Positions 55,630 through 63,584 of a stretch of 64,000 bases of DNA are shown here, in pieces (the stretch's first letter is position 1; every line of letters starts with the position of its first letter). The stretch is from assembly GCA_016215555.1 (NCBI GenBank), contig JACRJC010000023.1:1-64000 (forward strand), given 5' to 3'. The position numbers were made by a program, and so were the translations under genes. The notes under the pieces were generated by a model. It did no database searches. It saw nothing but the letters and a program-made list of their open reading frames with translations, and was not told where the DNA came from. Source of the stretch: Rhodospirillales bacterium (GTDB lineage: Bacteria > Pseudomonadota > Alphaproteobacteria > Rhodospirillales > WMHbin7).

Positions 55630-55857
55630 CTATCTGGCCAGAACCTGCGCTGCTTCCTTGGTCTTGACCACGGCGCCGGCCGCCTGCTGAACGGCCGCCG
55701 AGATTTCGCTGATATTCTGCGATATCGACGTCGCCGCCGCCGAAGCGCTTTGCCTGTTGGACGACAGGCTCCGCGTCACCGCGCCCAGAAGATGCAGGAA
55801 GATGACGCCGTTGGCGAATAGTTCGCTTCCCGGCCAATAGGCCAGCAATTGATCCAT
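55630..55857 (-). CDS. Small protein with chemoreceptor-like tail
   Basis: A 75-residue product of unknown role. The C-terminal 40 residues (SISQNISEISAAVQQAAGAV and onward) have the Ala/Ser heptad pattern and wording of the distal end of methyl-accepting chemotaxis proteins, while the N-terminal part (YWPGSELFANGVIFLHLLGAV) looks like a single hydrophobic helix. AAGGGGG precedes the ATG. It may be a remnant of a larger receptor, or a real small protein. Its stop abuts that of the EAL gene. Confidence 0.5.
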   Translation of the reverse strand: MDQLLAYWPGSELFANGVIFLHLLGAVTRSLSSNRQSASAAATSISQNISEISAAVQQAAGAVVKTKEAAQVLAR

Positions 55858-55961
55858 GACGCCCCCTTCGTTGCCCCGCTCCCCATCCTATCCGCCTTGC
55901 CTTGCTTTCGCCATGGTTCCCGGGCAGTCTGAATGGGATTTCAACCGCCATCGAGGCCGTC

Positions 55962-56510
55962 ATGCTCCGCCGCCGCACCTTTCTTGCCCTGGGAATCGCT
56001 TTTGCGGCTTCCTCCTGCGCGATGGTCGGCGATGTCGAGCCGCCGCTGGTTTCGCTGGCCGATCTGAAGATCGGACGCATGGGCCTGTTCGAGCAGGAGG
56101 CGCTTGTCACCTTGCGCTTTCGCAATCCCAACGACGCGGCCTTGCCGCTGGACGGCGCCAAATTCAACATCAAGCTGAACGGCGAGCCCTTTGCGCGCGG
56201 GGTCAGCAACGAATCCATCACCGTGCCGCGCTTGGGCGACGCCACCATGGAGGCGGTGATGATCATCAGCACCTTCGACGTGCTGAACCAGTTCCTGAAC
56301 ATGGGCAATGTCCAGGCCCTGACCTACGAACTGGACGGCACGGCCTTTTACAGCGGGCTTGGCCTTATGCGCCGCTCGGCTCCCTTCGTACAAACCGGCA
56401 AGTTGAAGCTGGGCGGCAATGGGAGCGCCGGTGCCGGCAACAATCAGGTGCCCGGCCTGGACGCCAAGCCCAGCCCGCAAGGCGGCATCTTGATGTTGGA
56501 GCCGCTGTAA
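55962..56510 (+). CDS. LEA type 2 / WHy-domain lipoprotein
   Basis: A 182-residue probable lipoprotein: MLRRRTFLALGIAFAASSC is a short signal with a lipobox (ASSC, Cys at residue 19). The mature part is a single WHy/LEA14-type beta-sandwich (VTLRFRNPNDAALPLDGAKF near 50). Such proteins are linked to desiccation or stress tolerance in the envelope; function here is not known. GAGG precedes the ATG. Its stop meets that of the convergent gene. Confidence 0.82.
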   Translation: MLRRRTFLALGIAFAASSCAMVGDVEPPLVSLADLKIGRMGLFEQEALVTLRFRNPNDAALPLDGAKFNIKLNGEPFARGVSNESITVPRLGDATMEAVMIISTFDVLNQFLNMGNVQALTYELDGTAFYSGLGLMRRSAPFVQTGKLKLGGNGSAGAGNNQVPGLDAKPSPQGGILMLEPL

Positions 56511-57311
56511 TCAGGCTTCGAGCAATTCGGCCAACTGGCCGCTCTGGTCGAACAGACCGGCGACCAGAGGGCCGTCAAAGCCGGCGCCGCCATCAAGCGT
56601 GATGGTGAAGGCATCGACCCGGGGCCCGGCATGACCGCGTTCGAAACCCCGCACCACCGACCTGAAGCCTTCGAAGGGCTGATCCAGGCCTGAAAAACCC
56701 GCCCCACCCCACCAGAAGGCGTCGCCCTGGGCGGCCAGCGGACGTTTGGCGTCGATGCCTGCATGGACGAACAGCAGACCGTTCGGACCGCTATAGGCGG
56801 CGTGCTGCAGCGCCGCCAGATACTGGGCGTGGCCGTCGCGCACGCGCAAGGATTCGCGCAAATTGTTGGTCCAGCGGGTCAGGGCCAGAATGCCTTCGCG
56901 CAGGGATTGGCGGCCGATGGCGACCGATGAGCCGTAGGCGGCGACGGTGGGGCCGATGCCCTGGGCCTCCATCCAATCCAGCACTTGGCCGGGATTGGGC
57001 GCCATCTGCAGCATCAGCAGCTTCTGCCACATTTCTTCCTGGGCGCCGCGCAGGAAATGGACGCAGGGCTCCTCGGCGCCGGAGACGGCCATCAAATGGC
57101 GGCGCAGCAGCAACGCCTCTTCCAGGGCGGCGCCGACATTGGACCCCACGCCCAGAATATTGCCCAGAAAAACCACCTGGTCGCCGGGCTGGAATTTGTC
57201 CGCCAGAGCGCGGTGCAGACGCGCCAAACGCTCGGCCTCGCCATGCACGCTGGCGATGGCCCAGAGGCGCGTTCCAGGATTCAGTTCCGCGAAATTACGG
57301 GCCTCGGCCAT
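56511..57311 (-). CDS. PPP-fold protein with degenerate phosphatase motifs
   Basis: A 266-residue protein with the plan of PPP/ApaH-type metallophosphatases but lost metal ligands: GDxHG is ASVHGE, GDxxDRG is LGNILGVG, GNHE is RGAQEE. The later histidines are kept (LLFVHAGIDAKRP near 178; RGHAGPRVDAF near 233). Thus three metal-binding aspartates and the Asn-His pair are gone, so hydrolysis is unlikely and a binding or regulatory role is more plausible. It lies downstream of carD on the same strand, 47 bases away, and may be co-transcribed. Confidence 0.78.
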   Translation of the reverse strand: MAEARNFAELNPGTRLWAIASVHGEAERLARLHRALADKFQPGDQVVFLGNILGVGSNVGAALEEALLLRRHLMAVSGAEEPCVHFLRGAQEEMWQKLLMLQMAPNPGQVLDWMEAQGIGPTVAAYGSSVAIGRQSLREGILALTRWTNNLRESLRVRDGHAQYLAALQHAAYSGPNGLLFVHAGIDAKRPLAAQGDAFWWGGAGFSGLDQPFEGFRSVVRGFERGHAGPRVDAFTITLDGGAGFDGPLVAGLFDQSGQLAELLEA

Positions 57312-57358
57312 GCGCTTTGGCTTCCCCCAGCCAACTTGACCGCCCCCCGGCAGTCTGG

Positions 57359-57856
57359 TTATGCCGCTTCGAGCAGAACTTCCAGACGCTTTGCCGCAGC
57401 CTTGGCGTCGATCCGCTCGACTGCGGCCAGTTCAGCCGCCAGACGATCCAGCGCCGCCTCGTAGATCTGGCGCTCGCTGTAGGATTGGTCGGGCTGGCTG
57501 GCGCTGCGATGCAGATCGCGCACCACCTCGGCGATCGAGACGGGGTCGCCGGAATTGATCTTGGCCTCGTATTCCTGGGCGCGGCGGCTCCACATGGTGC
57601 GCTTGACGCGGGCGCGGCCACGCAGGGTGGTCAGGGCGCTTTCCATGACCTTGCGGGTCGAAAGCTTGCGCAAACCAGATTTCAGGGCCTTGGCCACCGG
57701 AACGCGCAGCGTCATGCGGTCTTTTTCAAAACCGATCACGTAAAGCTGCAACTTGATGCCGGCGATTTCCTGCGTTTCGAGCGCCATCACCCGACCGACG
57801 CCATGCGTGGGATACACCACGTAATCGCCGGTATTGAACTGGTTATTGCTGGCCAT
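57359..57856 (-). CDS. carD: CarD-family transcription regulator
   Basis: A 165-residue RNA polymerase-binding protein. The N-terminal CarD/TRCF RID domain is clear (FNTGDYVVYPTHGVGRVMAL near residue 5), followed by a helical DNA-binding part with RARVKRTMWSRRAQEYEAKI near 82. CarD stabilises open promoter complexes and affects rRNA and stress genes. ATG 57856 is preferred to TTG 57865. Confidence 0.93.
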   Translation of the reverse strand: MASNNQFNTGDYVVYPTHGVGRVMALETQEIAGIKLQLYVIGFEKDRMTLRVPVAKALKSGLRKLSTRKVMESALTTLRGRARVKRTMWSRRAQEYEAKINSGDPVSIAEVVRDLHRSASQPDQSYSERQIYEAALDRLAAELAAVERIDAKAAAKRLEVLLEAA

Positions 57857-58024
57857 GCTGGTCAACTTCCCTCAAAAAGCCCGAGTTTGCCGGGCACGCT
57901 GCACCTGACTTCCTTGGGGCTTCGAAAAGACGACTCCCTGACGTACCGTCATCGGCTGACGGCCCGTAGATCGCTTCTCAATCCCAAAGGGGCGGTAACG
58001 CGCCCGACGATCCGCGCTCATGAC

Positions 58025-58052
58025 AAGGGGCTTTCCTGGCAGAAAGCCCCTT
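58025..58052. terminator. Hairpin in the carD-fdxA interval
   Basis: Perfect 11-bp stem AAGGGGCTTTC / GAAAGCCCCTT with a 6-base loop, about 95 bases past the fdxA stop on the minus strand. There is no strong T-run. It probably ends fdxA transcripts; the rest of the 57857-58147 interval has no gene that I can support and should hold the carD promoter. Confidence 0.6.
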
Positions 58053-58147
58053 TCGGCGCGTGTCAGCATATGTATAACACGCAATTCGCCTAAAATACAG
58101 CGAAAAGCGTAACGAAGGCTTAATCTTTGCCGTAACACCCTGATTTA

Positions 58148-58480
58148 TCAGCGTTTTGCTGGGTTGGGGCTGAGCGCCGGCTTCTTGTCCGGCTTGCCCT
58201 TCCAGGCGTCGGCGTCCGGGGCGGGCGCTATCTGCTTGGTGATATTGGGCCATTCCTTGGCATACGTGCCGTTCAGTTCGGCCCAGTCCTTGGCCTGGGG
58301 CTCGGAATCGGGGAAAATGGCCTCGGCCGGGCATTCGGGCTGGCAGACGCCGCAATCGATGCATTCATCCGGATTGATGACCAGGAAATTCTCGCCCTCG
58401 TAGAAGCAATCGACGGGGCAGACCGCCACGCAGTCGGTATATTTGCACTTGATGCAGTTCTCGGTGACGACGTAGGCCAT
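58148..58480 (-). CDS. fdxA: 7Fe ferredoxin FdxA
   Basis: A 110-residue ferredoxin. [20 protein letters not shown] (residues 8-27) has the spaced cysteines of a 3Fe-4S cluster and part of the second cluster, and [16 protein letters not shown] gives the 4Fe-4S set. The remaining C-terminal extension ([18 protein letters not shown]) is typical of the FdxA/ferredoxin II family. It is a general electron carrier in the cytoplasm. Confidence 0.95.
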   Translation of the reverse strand: MAYVVTENCIKCKYTDCVAVCPVDCFYEGENFLVINPDECIDCGVCQPECPAEAIFPDSEPQAKDWAELNGTYAKEWPNITKQIAPAPDADAWKGKPDKKPALSPNPAKR

Positions 58481-58512
58481 GGCGTTTTCCTAATCAAGTT
58501 TTGACCAATTCC

Positions 58513-58553
58513 AGCCGCCATTGAGGCGGCGGCCAAGCCTTGCGGAGCAAGGC
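58513..58553. repeat. Twin-hairpin REP-like repeat, copy 1
   Basis: A 24-base sequence (58513-58536) is repeated exactly at 63133-63156. It contains the palindrome GCCGCC-ATTGA-GGCGGC and is followed by a second stem, here GCCTTGC-GGA-GCAAGGC (58537-58553). It lies between the fdxA start and the terC stop. Confidence 0.75.
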
Positions 58554-58619
58554 GCAAGGCCCAGGGGCTGAATGTTTTCCGGGTCTAGCATGCTCCCGGC
58601 CCCAACTCAACCCTTTCGC

Positions 58620-59369
58620 CTAAATGGTCTTTCGAAGCGTTACAGGCTTTCTGCCCTTCCTGCGTCTGGCCATCTGATTCAGGACTTCGACCAGGATCGA
58701 GAAGCCCATCGAGAAATAGATATAGCCCTTGGGGATATGGACCTGGAAGCCTTCGGCGACCAGCGACATGCCGACCAGGAACAGGAAGGACAGGGCCAGC
58801 ATCTTGACCGTGGGATGGCGCGAAATAAATGCCGATAATGGTTCCGAGGCGACCAGCATGACCAGCACGGCTGCGATGACGGCGGCCACCATGACCGACA
58901 GATCCTGGGCCATGCCGACGGCGGTGATGACGGAATCGAGCGAGAAGATGATGTCGAGAACGGCGATCTGGGTGACGACCAGTCCGAAGGCCGCCGCGGC
59001 CTTGCCGGAAGCCCCCTTGCCGTGCCCCTCGTCCTCGCCTTCCAGGCTGTTGTGGATTTCATGGGTCGCCTTGACCAGCAGGAAGAGGCCGCCGCCGATC
59101 AGCACCAGATCGCGCCAGGAAACCGCTTGGCCCAACAGTTCGAACACCGGCTGGGTCAATTTCACGATGAAGGCCAACGCGGAAAGCAGCAGCAGGCGCG
59201 AGATCAGGGCCAGGGCCAGCCCGACCTTGCGGGCCGCCGGCTGTTGCGCTTGCGGCAAGCGGCTGGAAAGAATGGCGATGAAGACCAGATTGTCCACCCC
59301 CAGCACGATTTCCAGCGTCGCCAGGGTGATGAAGCTGATCCAAACGGCGGGATCGAGCAGCATTTCCAT
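58620..59369 (-). CDS. TerC-family integral membrane protein
   Basis: A 249-residue TerC protein with seven or so predicted helices and the two family motifs with acidic residues in membrane segments: EIVLGVDNLVFIAIL (near 22) and DIIFSLDSVITAVGM (near 138). A His/Glu-rich loop (NSLEGEDEGHGKG) lies between. TerC proteins are linked to metal ion (manganese) export and to tellurite resistance. It starts 3 bases after the S4 gene. Confidence 0.9.
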   Translation of the reverse strand: MEMLLDPAVWISFITLATLEIVLGVDNLVFIAILSSRLPQAQQPAARKVGLALALISRLLLLSALAFIVKLTQPVFELLGQAVSWRDLVLIGGGLFLLVKATHEIHNSLEGEDEGHGKGASGKAAAAFGLVVTQIAVLDIIFSLDSVITAVGMAQDLSVMVAAVIAAVLVMLVASEPLSAFISRHPTVKMLALSFLFLVGMSLVAEGFQVHIPKGYIYFSMGFSILVEVLNQMARRRKGRKPVTLRKTI

Positions 59370-59372
59370 CGG

Positions 59373-59642
59373 TCATGTCCTCTCGTTCAAGATTTCGTAC
59401 AGCAATCTGGCATGCGGGGCCGGGCCGCGCCTTGTCCCCAATCCCAGCACCCGCACCGCCTGGATATCACGCCCCTTGGGCAAAATCAGCACATCGCCGG
59501 CACGAACGGGATGGGCGGGCTTGACGCCTGGCTGGCCGTTCAACGTCACCCGGCCCTTTTCGCACCATTCGGTTCCCAGGCCGCGCGTCTTCACGAAACG
59601 GGCGAAGAAAAGCCATTTGTCCAAACGCTGGCTGTCGCTCAT
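59373..59642 (-). CDS. S4-domain RNA-binding protein (Hsp15-like)
   Basis: An 89-residue protein almost wholly made of an S4 RNA-binding domain (SQRLDKWLFFARFVKTR and CEKGRVTLNGQPGVKPAHPV). Hsp15/HslR rescues stalled 50S subunits with nascent chains. The ATG overlaps the helicase stop by four bases, so translation is coupled and the protein may help the helicase in RNA handling (inference). Confidence 0.88.
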   Translation of the reverse strand: MSDSQRLDKWLFFARFVKTRGLGTEWCEKGRVTLNGQPGVKPAHPVRAGDVLILPKGRDIQAVRVLGLGTRRGPAPHARLLYEILNERT

Positions 59643-62077
59643 CCAAACCGTTCCTTCAGCACGGCAAAGGGAGAGGCGGCGGTTCTTGCTTCCCGCCGCG
59701 CCCGTTCCGGCTTTTTGGCGGCAAATCGTCCCTCGCCAAGATGGCGGTAGCCAAGGGCCAGCACAGCATCCTTCAAGGAGTCAGGTTTCAAACCAAGTTG
59801 CGTGCAGAGCGGAGGCGGCAGAACGAAATGATCTCCCGCCGCCGACAAGGCTTCCAACTGGCGGGCCAAATCCTCGGCCTTGTCGGCGCGCAGGCAGATG
59901 TCCTTGAAGACCAGAAATCCCGCCGCCAGCCAGGCCTCGCCATCCGCCGGCACAAAGGCGCAGGCGATGGCCGGGCCCGGCGGCGACGCGCCTTCCCGTC
60001 CCTTCCACACCGACCACAGAATGAGCTTCAAACGTCGGGGGGCCGGCTTCAGCAAGGCGGGAAGGAAAACCGAAAGCCGCCCGAAACGCACCCCCATCCC
60101 CTCCAGCAGGCGGCGCTGGGCCAGCGACAGGGTTTGCGTCAACCCATCCGCCTGCTTGGACGCGATCAATCCCAGCCCTTCGGCCAATTGATAGGCCAGC
60201 CCGCGCGGCGCCGCCGTCAGTTCAGCTTCGCCCAAGGCATAAAGAGGGGCCAGCCCCTTCTTGAAATATGAAACCGACCAGTCCTTGAGGTGGCGGGTCA
60301 GGCTTTCGCGCAACTCCCGCCCCAACGCCTCGCCGCCGATCAAATCCAACCCCGGGGCCAGGATCGACGCGCCGGGCCTCAATCTCGCCACCGCAGCGCC
60401 CTGCCAGATCACAAGGCCCTGATCGTCCAGAGTCAGGCCGCTGCCTTCCTCCCTCATCAGATCGCCGGCACGTTCTGCCAGTTCCATGGCCAGAATCTTC
60501 CCGGCGGCCTGGGCCAGGGTTCTTGCCGAACGCAGGGTATCCGTCTTTTGCGGCGTGAAGCTGAAACCCTGCAGATGGCCCACGGCATGGCCTTCGACCT
60601 CGATCGCCCCATCCTCGGCCATGTGGGCCGGCAAGGGACCGCCCTCTTTCATCTTGCGCGCCAGCACCGAGGTGCGCTTATCGACGAAACGCTGCGTCAG
60701 GCGCTCGTGCAGCGCATCCGACAGCCGGTCCTCGATGGCGCGCGTGCGCTCCTGCCAGGCCGTGGGATCCTTCACCCAATCGGCGCGGTGCGCGACATAG
60801 GTCCAGGTGCGAATGCCGGCGATGCGCCCCGACAGATGATCGATCTCGCCGTCGATGCGGTCGAGCCGCCTGACCTGCTGGTCCAGCCAGTCCTCGTCGA
60901 TATGGCTTTGATGGCTGGTCAGATGCAAGAATATCTGGGTCAGCAGCTTGGCATGCTCATCGACGGACAGTTTCCTGAAATCGGGAATCTGCGCCACCTC
61001 CCAAAGCAGGCGCACGCGCTCGGGATGATCGCTTTTGGATAGAATGTCGGCATCGCGGGATAGAGCGATCAAGGCCAGATGGTCTTCGGCGTCACGGGCC
61101 CGCATCAGGCCAGGAAGCTTCGGTCTGCGTTCAAGATCGGCCAGCAGCGACGCAACCGAGATAAACCGCAGATCGCTGTTGCGCCACATCACCGCCTTGA
61201 TGGGCGGAAAGACATGGCCCTCGATGGCGGCCACGGTTTCCAAGGCCAGGTCCGGGCAGTCGGCGGTGGTGCCGAAACTACCGTCCTTCATGTGCCGCCC
61301 GGCCCGTCCGGCGATCTGCGCCAGTTCGTTGGCGGCCAGGGCCCGGGGGCCGCGGCCATCGAATTTGCGCAGGGCGGCGAAGGCCACATGATCGACATTC
61401 ATGTTGAGACCCATGCCGATGGCGTCGGTGGCGACCAGATAATCGACCTCGCCGCCCTGATACAGGCCGACCTGGGCGTTGCGCGTGCGCGGGCTAAGCG
61501 CCCCCAGCACCACGGCGGCGCCCCCTTTCTGGCGGCGGATGAGATCGGCCATGCCATAGACGTCCTGGGCCGAAAAGGCGACGACGGCGGAACGGTTTGG
61601 CAGGCGCAGCAATTTGCGCGGACCTGTGTATTCCAGCTTGGAAAAACGGGGCTTGGTTTCAAACTGGGTGCGCGGCACAAGATGCCCGATCAGCCCCTTC
61701 ATGGTGGATGCGCCCAGGAACATGGTTTCGCTGATGCCCCTGGCCTTCAGCAACCGGTCGGTGAAGACATGGCCGCGCTCGGGATCGGCGGCCAGTTGGA
61801 TTTCGTCGATGGCCAGGAACTCGACCTGGCGATCCAAGGGCATGCTTTCAACGGTGCAGATGAAATAGCGGGCCTTGGCCGGCAGGATGCGTTCCTCGCC
61901 CGTCACCAAAGCCACGGCGTCCTTGCCCTTGACCGCCGCTACCCGCTCGTAATTCTCGCGGGCCAGCAGGCGCAGGGGAAAGCCGATCATGCCCGAGGCA
62001 TGGCCCATCATGCGCTCGAGCGCCAGATAGGTCTTGCCGGTATTGGTGGGGCCGAGAACGGCGGTGATGCGTGACAT
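59639..62077 (-). CDS. SUV3-like DEAH-box RNA/DNA helicase
   Basis: An 812-residue superfamily 2 helicase of the type close to mitochondrial SUV3, common in alphaproteobacteria. Motif I is LGPTNTGKTYLAL (residues 7-19), motif II AIDEIQLA (near 83), and motif VI QIAGRAGRHMKDG (near 255). The C-terminal half is a long helical region with no recognised domain. The likely role is RNA turnover. The start at 62077 is chosen because the frame above runs into the antitoxin gene and has no family-like residues. Confidence 0.9.
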   Translation of the reverse strand: MSRITAVLGPTNTGKTYLALERMMGHASGMIGFPLRLLARENYERVAAVKGKDAVALVTGEERILPAKARYFICTVESMPLDRQVEFLAIDEIQLAADPERGHVFTDRLLKARGISETMFLGASTMKGLIGHLVPRTQFETKPRFSKLEYTGPRKLLRLPNRSAVVAFSAQDVYGMADLIRRQKGGAAVVLGALSPRTRNAQVGLYQGGEVDYLVATDAIGMGLNMNVDHVAFAALRKFDGRGPRALAANELAQIAGRAGRHMKDGSFGTTADCPDLALETVAAIEGHVFPPIKAVMWRNSDLRFISVASLLADLERRPKLPGLMRARDAEDHLALIALSRDADILSKSDHPERVRLLWEVAQIPDFRKLSVDEHAKLLTQIFLHLTSHQSHIDEDWLDQQVRRLDRIDGEIDHLSGRIAGIRTWTYVAHRADWVKDPTAWQERTRAIEDRLSDALHERLTQRFVDKRTSVLARKMKEGGPLPAHMAEDGAIEVEGHAVGHLQGFSFTPQKTDTLRSARTLAQAAGKILAMELAERAGDLMREEGSGLTLDDQGLVIWQGAAVARLRPGASILAPGLDLIGGEALGRELRESLTRHLKDWSVSYFKKGLAPLYALGEAELTAAPRGLAYQLAEGLGLIASKQADGLTQTLSLAQRRLLEGMGVRFGRLSVFLPALLKPAPRRLKLILWSVWKGREGASPPGPAIACAFVPADGEAWLAAGFLVFKDICLRADKAEDLARQLEALSAAGDHFVLPPPLCTQLGLKPDSLKDAVLALGYRHLGEGRFAAKKPERARREARTAASPFAVLKERFG

Positions 62078-62108
62078 GGGGGAAGAATCGTCAGCGCCCG
62101 CCCGGGAA

Positions 62109-62420
62109 TCAAGCCCGATCGAGCAGGCCTTCTTCACGAAGGGCATCAAGAACCGCCTTGGGCTTGCGGGCAATGACGGTCAGCAGCACGCGGGCGGCGC
62201 CCTCTGGCGAACGATGACCCTGCTCCCAATTGCGCACCGAGGATGCCGTGAATCCAAAGGCATCGGCGAATTGAGTCTGGGTCAAGCCTAGCTTGTGCCG
62301 CACTGCCCCGACATCGACCGAAGACGGCACCCTCACCTTAACCGTGCGAGCCTCGACGTCCTCGCCCTTGGCCCAGGCGACGGCCTCGCGCATCCCTTCG
62401 ACAATTTTGTTCTTGCGCAT
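62109..62420 (-). CDS. Helix-turn-helix antitoxin (HigA-like)
   Basis: A 103-residue antitoxin with a C-terminal XRE-type helix-turn-helix (HKLGLTQTQFADAFGFTASS near residue 42, then RNWEQGHRSP). The N-terminal part probably binds the toxin encoded just upstream. It begins inside the toxin gene, with GGAAAA before its ATG. It is 31 bases before the helicase start, so the helicase may be co-transcribed. Confidence 0.9.
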   Translation of the reverse strand: MRKNKIVEGMREAVAWAKGEDVEARTVKVRVPSSVDVGAVRHKLGLTQTQFADAFGFTASSVRNWEQGHRSPEGAARVLLTVIARKPKAVLDALREEGLLDRA

Positions 62421-62779
62421 CGCTTTTCCGTTTTCGTTGCGAAGCTGGCCACGAAGTCCGCCACCAGCTTCTTCAGTTCCCGCTTGTCGCCCGCCGACAA
62501 ATCGATCTTTTCGTTCTTGGCGTAGATCGCCAGCAAGGCCAGCGGAATGACGGGGCTGTGAAAATAGTAAATGATTCTTGCGCCGCCGCGCTTGCCCTTG
62601 CCTTTCGCCTCGACCCCGAACCTGAGCTTGCGGATGCCGCCGGTTCCGGGAATGACCACGCCCGCATCTGGGCGGGTCGCCAGCAACGTTCTTAACTCAT
62701 CCAATTCCTTGCGCGTAAGCAGTTCGTCCGCCTCGCGAACGAAGGTTGGAAACTCGACCAGGGTCAGCATGCGCCCCAT
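62333..62779 (-). CDS. RelE/HigB-family toxin with long C-terminal overlap
   Basis: A 148-residue product whose first ~110 residues form a RelE/HigB-type ribonuclease fold (EFPTFVREADELLTRKELDE, then GIRKLRFGVEAKGKGKRGGA and IIYYF, LALLAIYAKNEKIDLSAGDK). Relatives usually end soon after this. Here the frame runs a further 30 residues, Arg/Pro-rich, across 88 bases of the antitoxin gene, which suggests loss of an older stop or a frameshift. ATGs at 62779 and 62770 are both possible starts. Confidence 0.85.
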   Translation of the reverse strand: MGRMLTLVEFPTFVREADELLTRKELDELRTLLATRPDAGVVIPGTGGIRKLRFGVEAKGKGKRGGARIIYYFHSPVIPLALLAIYAKNEKIDLSAGDKRELKKLVADFVASFATKTEKRCARTKLSKGCARPSPGPRARTSRLARLR

Positions 62780-62830
62780 CCCTATTCACTGTATTGTCCT
62801 TTCCCCAAGCTAAAAAGAATTCACCAATCT

Positions 62831-62879
62831 ACGTCAACGACGCATCAACGTCAACTCAAACATACGTCATTGACGCATC
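62831..62879. promoter_or_regulatory. Repeated operator-like sites upstream of the toxin gene
   Basis: ACGTCAACGACGCATC (62831-62846) and ACGTCATTGACGCATC (62864-62879) agree in 14 of 16 bases, and a third ACGTCAA starts at 62848, so units recur every 16-17 bases. CGTCA-T-TGACG at 62865-62875 is an inverted repeat. It is a likely binding site for the antitoxin or toxin-antitoxin complex. Confidence 0.65.
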
Positions 62880-62964
62880 TATTCCCGACCGTCCAACTGC
62901 GGTATTGACTCCCCGGAATGTCCCACTATAATGGTCGGAAATAAACCGCCTGTGAGAGGGTGCC

Positions 62965-63120
62965 ATGGGAAAAATCATCGACTACCGCATTGACGAGAAC
63001 TGCCGCGTCGTCGTTCGCCTGAAGGGTGGGCGCGAGCGTCTGGCCACCAACGAGGAATGGCTGGCCTTGTGGGCAAATGACCCGGCCCTGACCGTCAAGC
63101 TGGCCGTCTGCCGGATATAG
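62965..63120 (+). CDS. Small uncharacterised protein, 51 residues
   Basis: GAGAGGG lies before an ATG followed by 51 sense codons with the high-GC third positions of local genes. The product begins MGKIIDYRIDENCRVVVRLK and ends TVKLAVCRI; its mixed strand/helix character (VVVRLKGGRERL, then EEWLALWANDP) suggests a compact domain. The family is unknown to me. It is followed by a twin-hairpin repeat. It is below the usual length limit of gene callers. Confidence 0.6.
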   Translation: MGKIIDYRIDENCRVVVRLKGGRERLATNEEWLALWANDPALTVKLAVCRI

Positions 63121-63132
63121 TCGCCCCTCCTA

Positions 63133-63172
63133 AGCCGCCATTGAGGCGGCGGCCAAAGGGCCGTGAGGCCCT
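63133..63172. repeat. Twin-hairpin REP-like repeat, copy 2
   Basis: An exact second copy (63133-63156) of the 24-base palindromic unit seen at 58513-58536. Here the following stem is AGGGCC-GTGA-GGCCCT (63157-63172): a different sequence from copy 1 but the same two-hairpin plan. Confidence 0.75.
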
Positions 63173-63257
63173 GCCCGGCGAGGGGCTATCAATAACGGAA
63201 TCTTTACCCCGGGGGGCCACACTGGCCGGGTTCAAACAATAAGCCCGGCCAGATCTC

Positions 63258-63584
63258 TTGAGCAAAGAAACCGACCCGAAGCCCCACGCCCTTCCGCCGG
63301 TCGATAAGATCGTCGCGGTGGCGCTGGATTACGATCCGCAAACCGCCGAAATGGCGCCCCGGGTTGTGGCCAAGGGCAAAGGCTATGTGGCCCAGCGCAT
63401 CCTGGAAATCGCCTTCGACAAAGGCATCAAGGTCCGGGAAGACGCCGATCTGGCGCAGATGCTGAATGCCGTCAATCTGGAAAGCGAAATCCCCGTCGAG
63501 GCCTATCTGGCCGTGGCCGAGATCCTGGCCTATGTCTACAAGGCCAACAATCAACTCCCTCCGGACGCCAAGGAGGGGACATGA
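63258..63584 (+). CDS. Standalone FlhB C-terminal-domain-like protein
   Basis: A 108-residue protein equivalent to the cytoplasmic end of FlhB/YscU (IVAVALDYDPQTAEMAPRVV, KGKGYVAQRILEIAFDKGIK, EIPVEAYLAVAEILAYVYKA) but with no membrane part and no NPTH cleavage site. Similar proteins (FlhB2/FlhX, YlqH) occur in other bacteria and can replace or modulate the FlhB C-terminal half. The start is TTG 63258 with only a weak ribosome site. It is followed, with ATGA overlap, by a helical protein and fliO. Confidence 0.82.
   Translation: MSKETDPKPHALPPVDKIVAVALDYDPQTAEMAPRVVAKGKGYVAQRILEIAFDKGIKVREDADLAQMLNAVNLESEIPVEAYLAVAEILAYVYKANNQLPPDAKEGT

Noticed and set aside
59880-62074. Plus-strand frames opposite the helicase (e.g. 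61079-62074)
   Set aside because: Shadow frames of a conserved gene; Gln/Ala/Gly-rich products with no recognisable domain.
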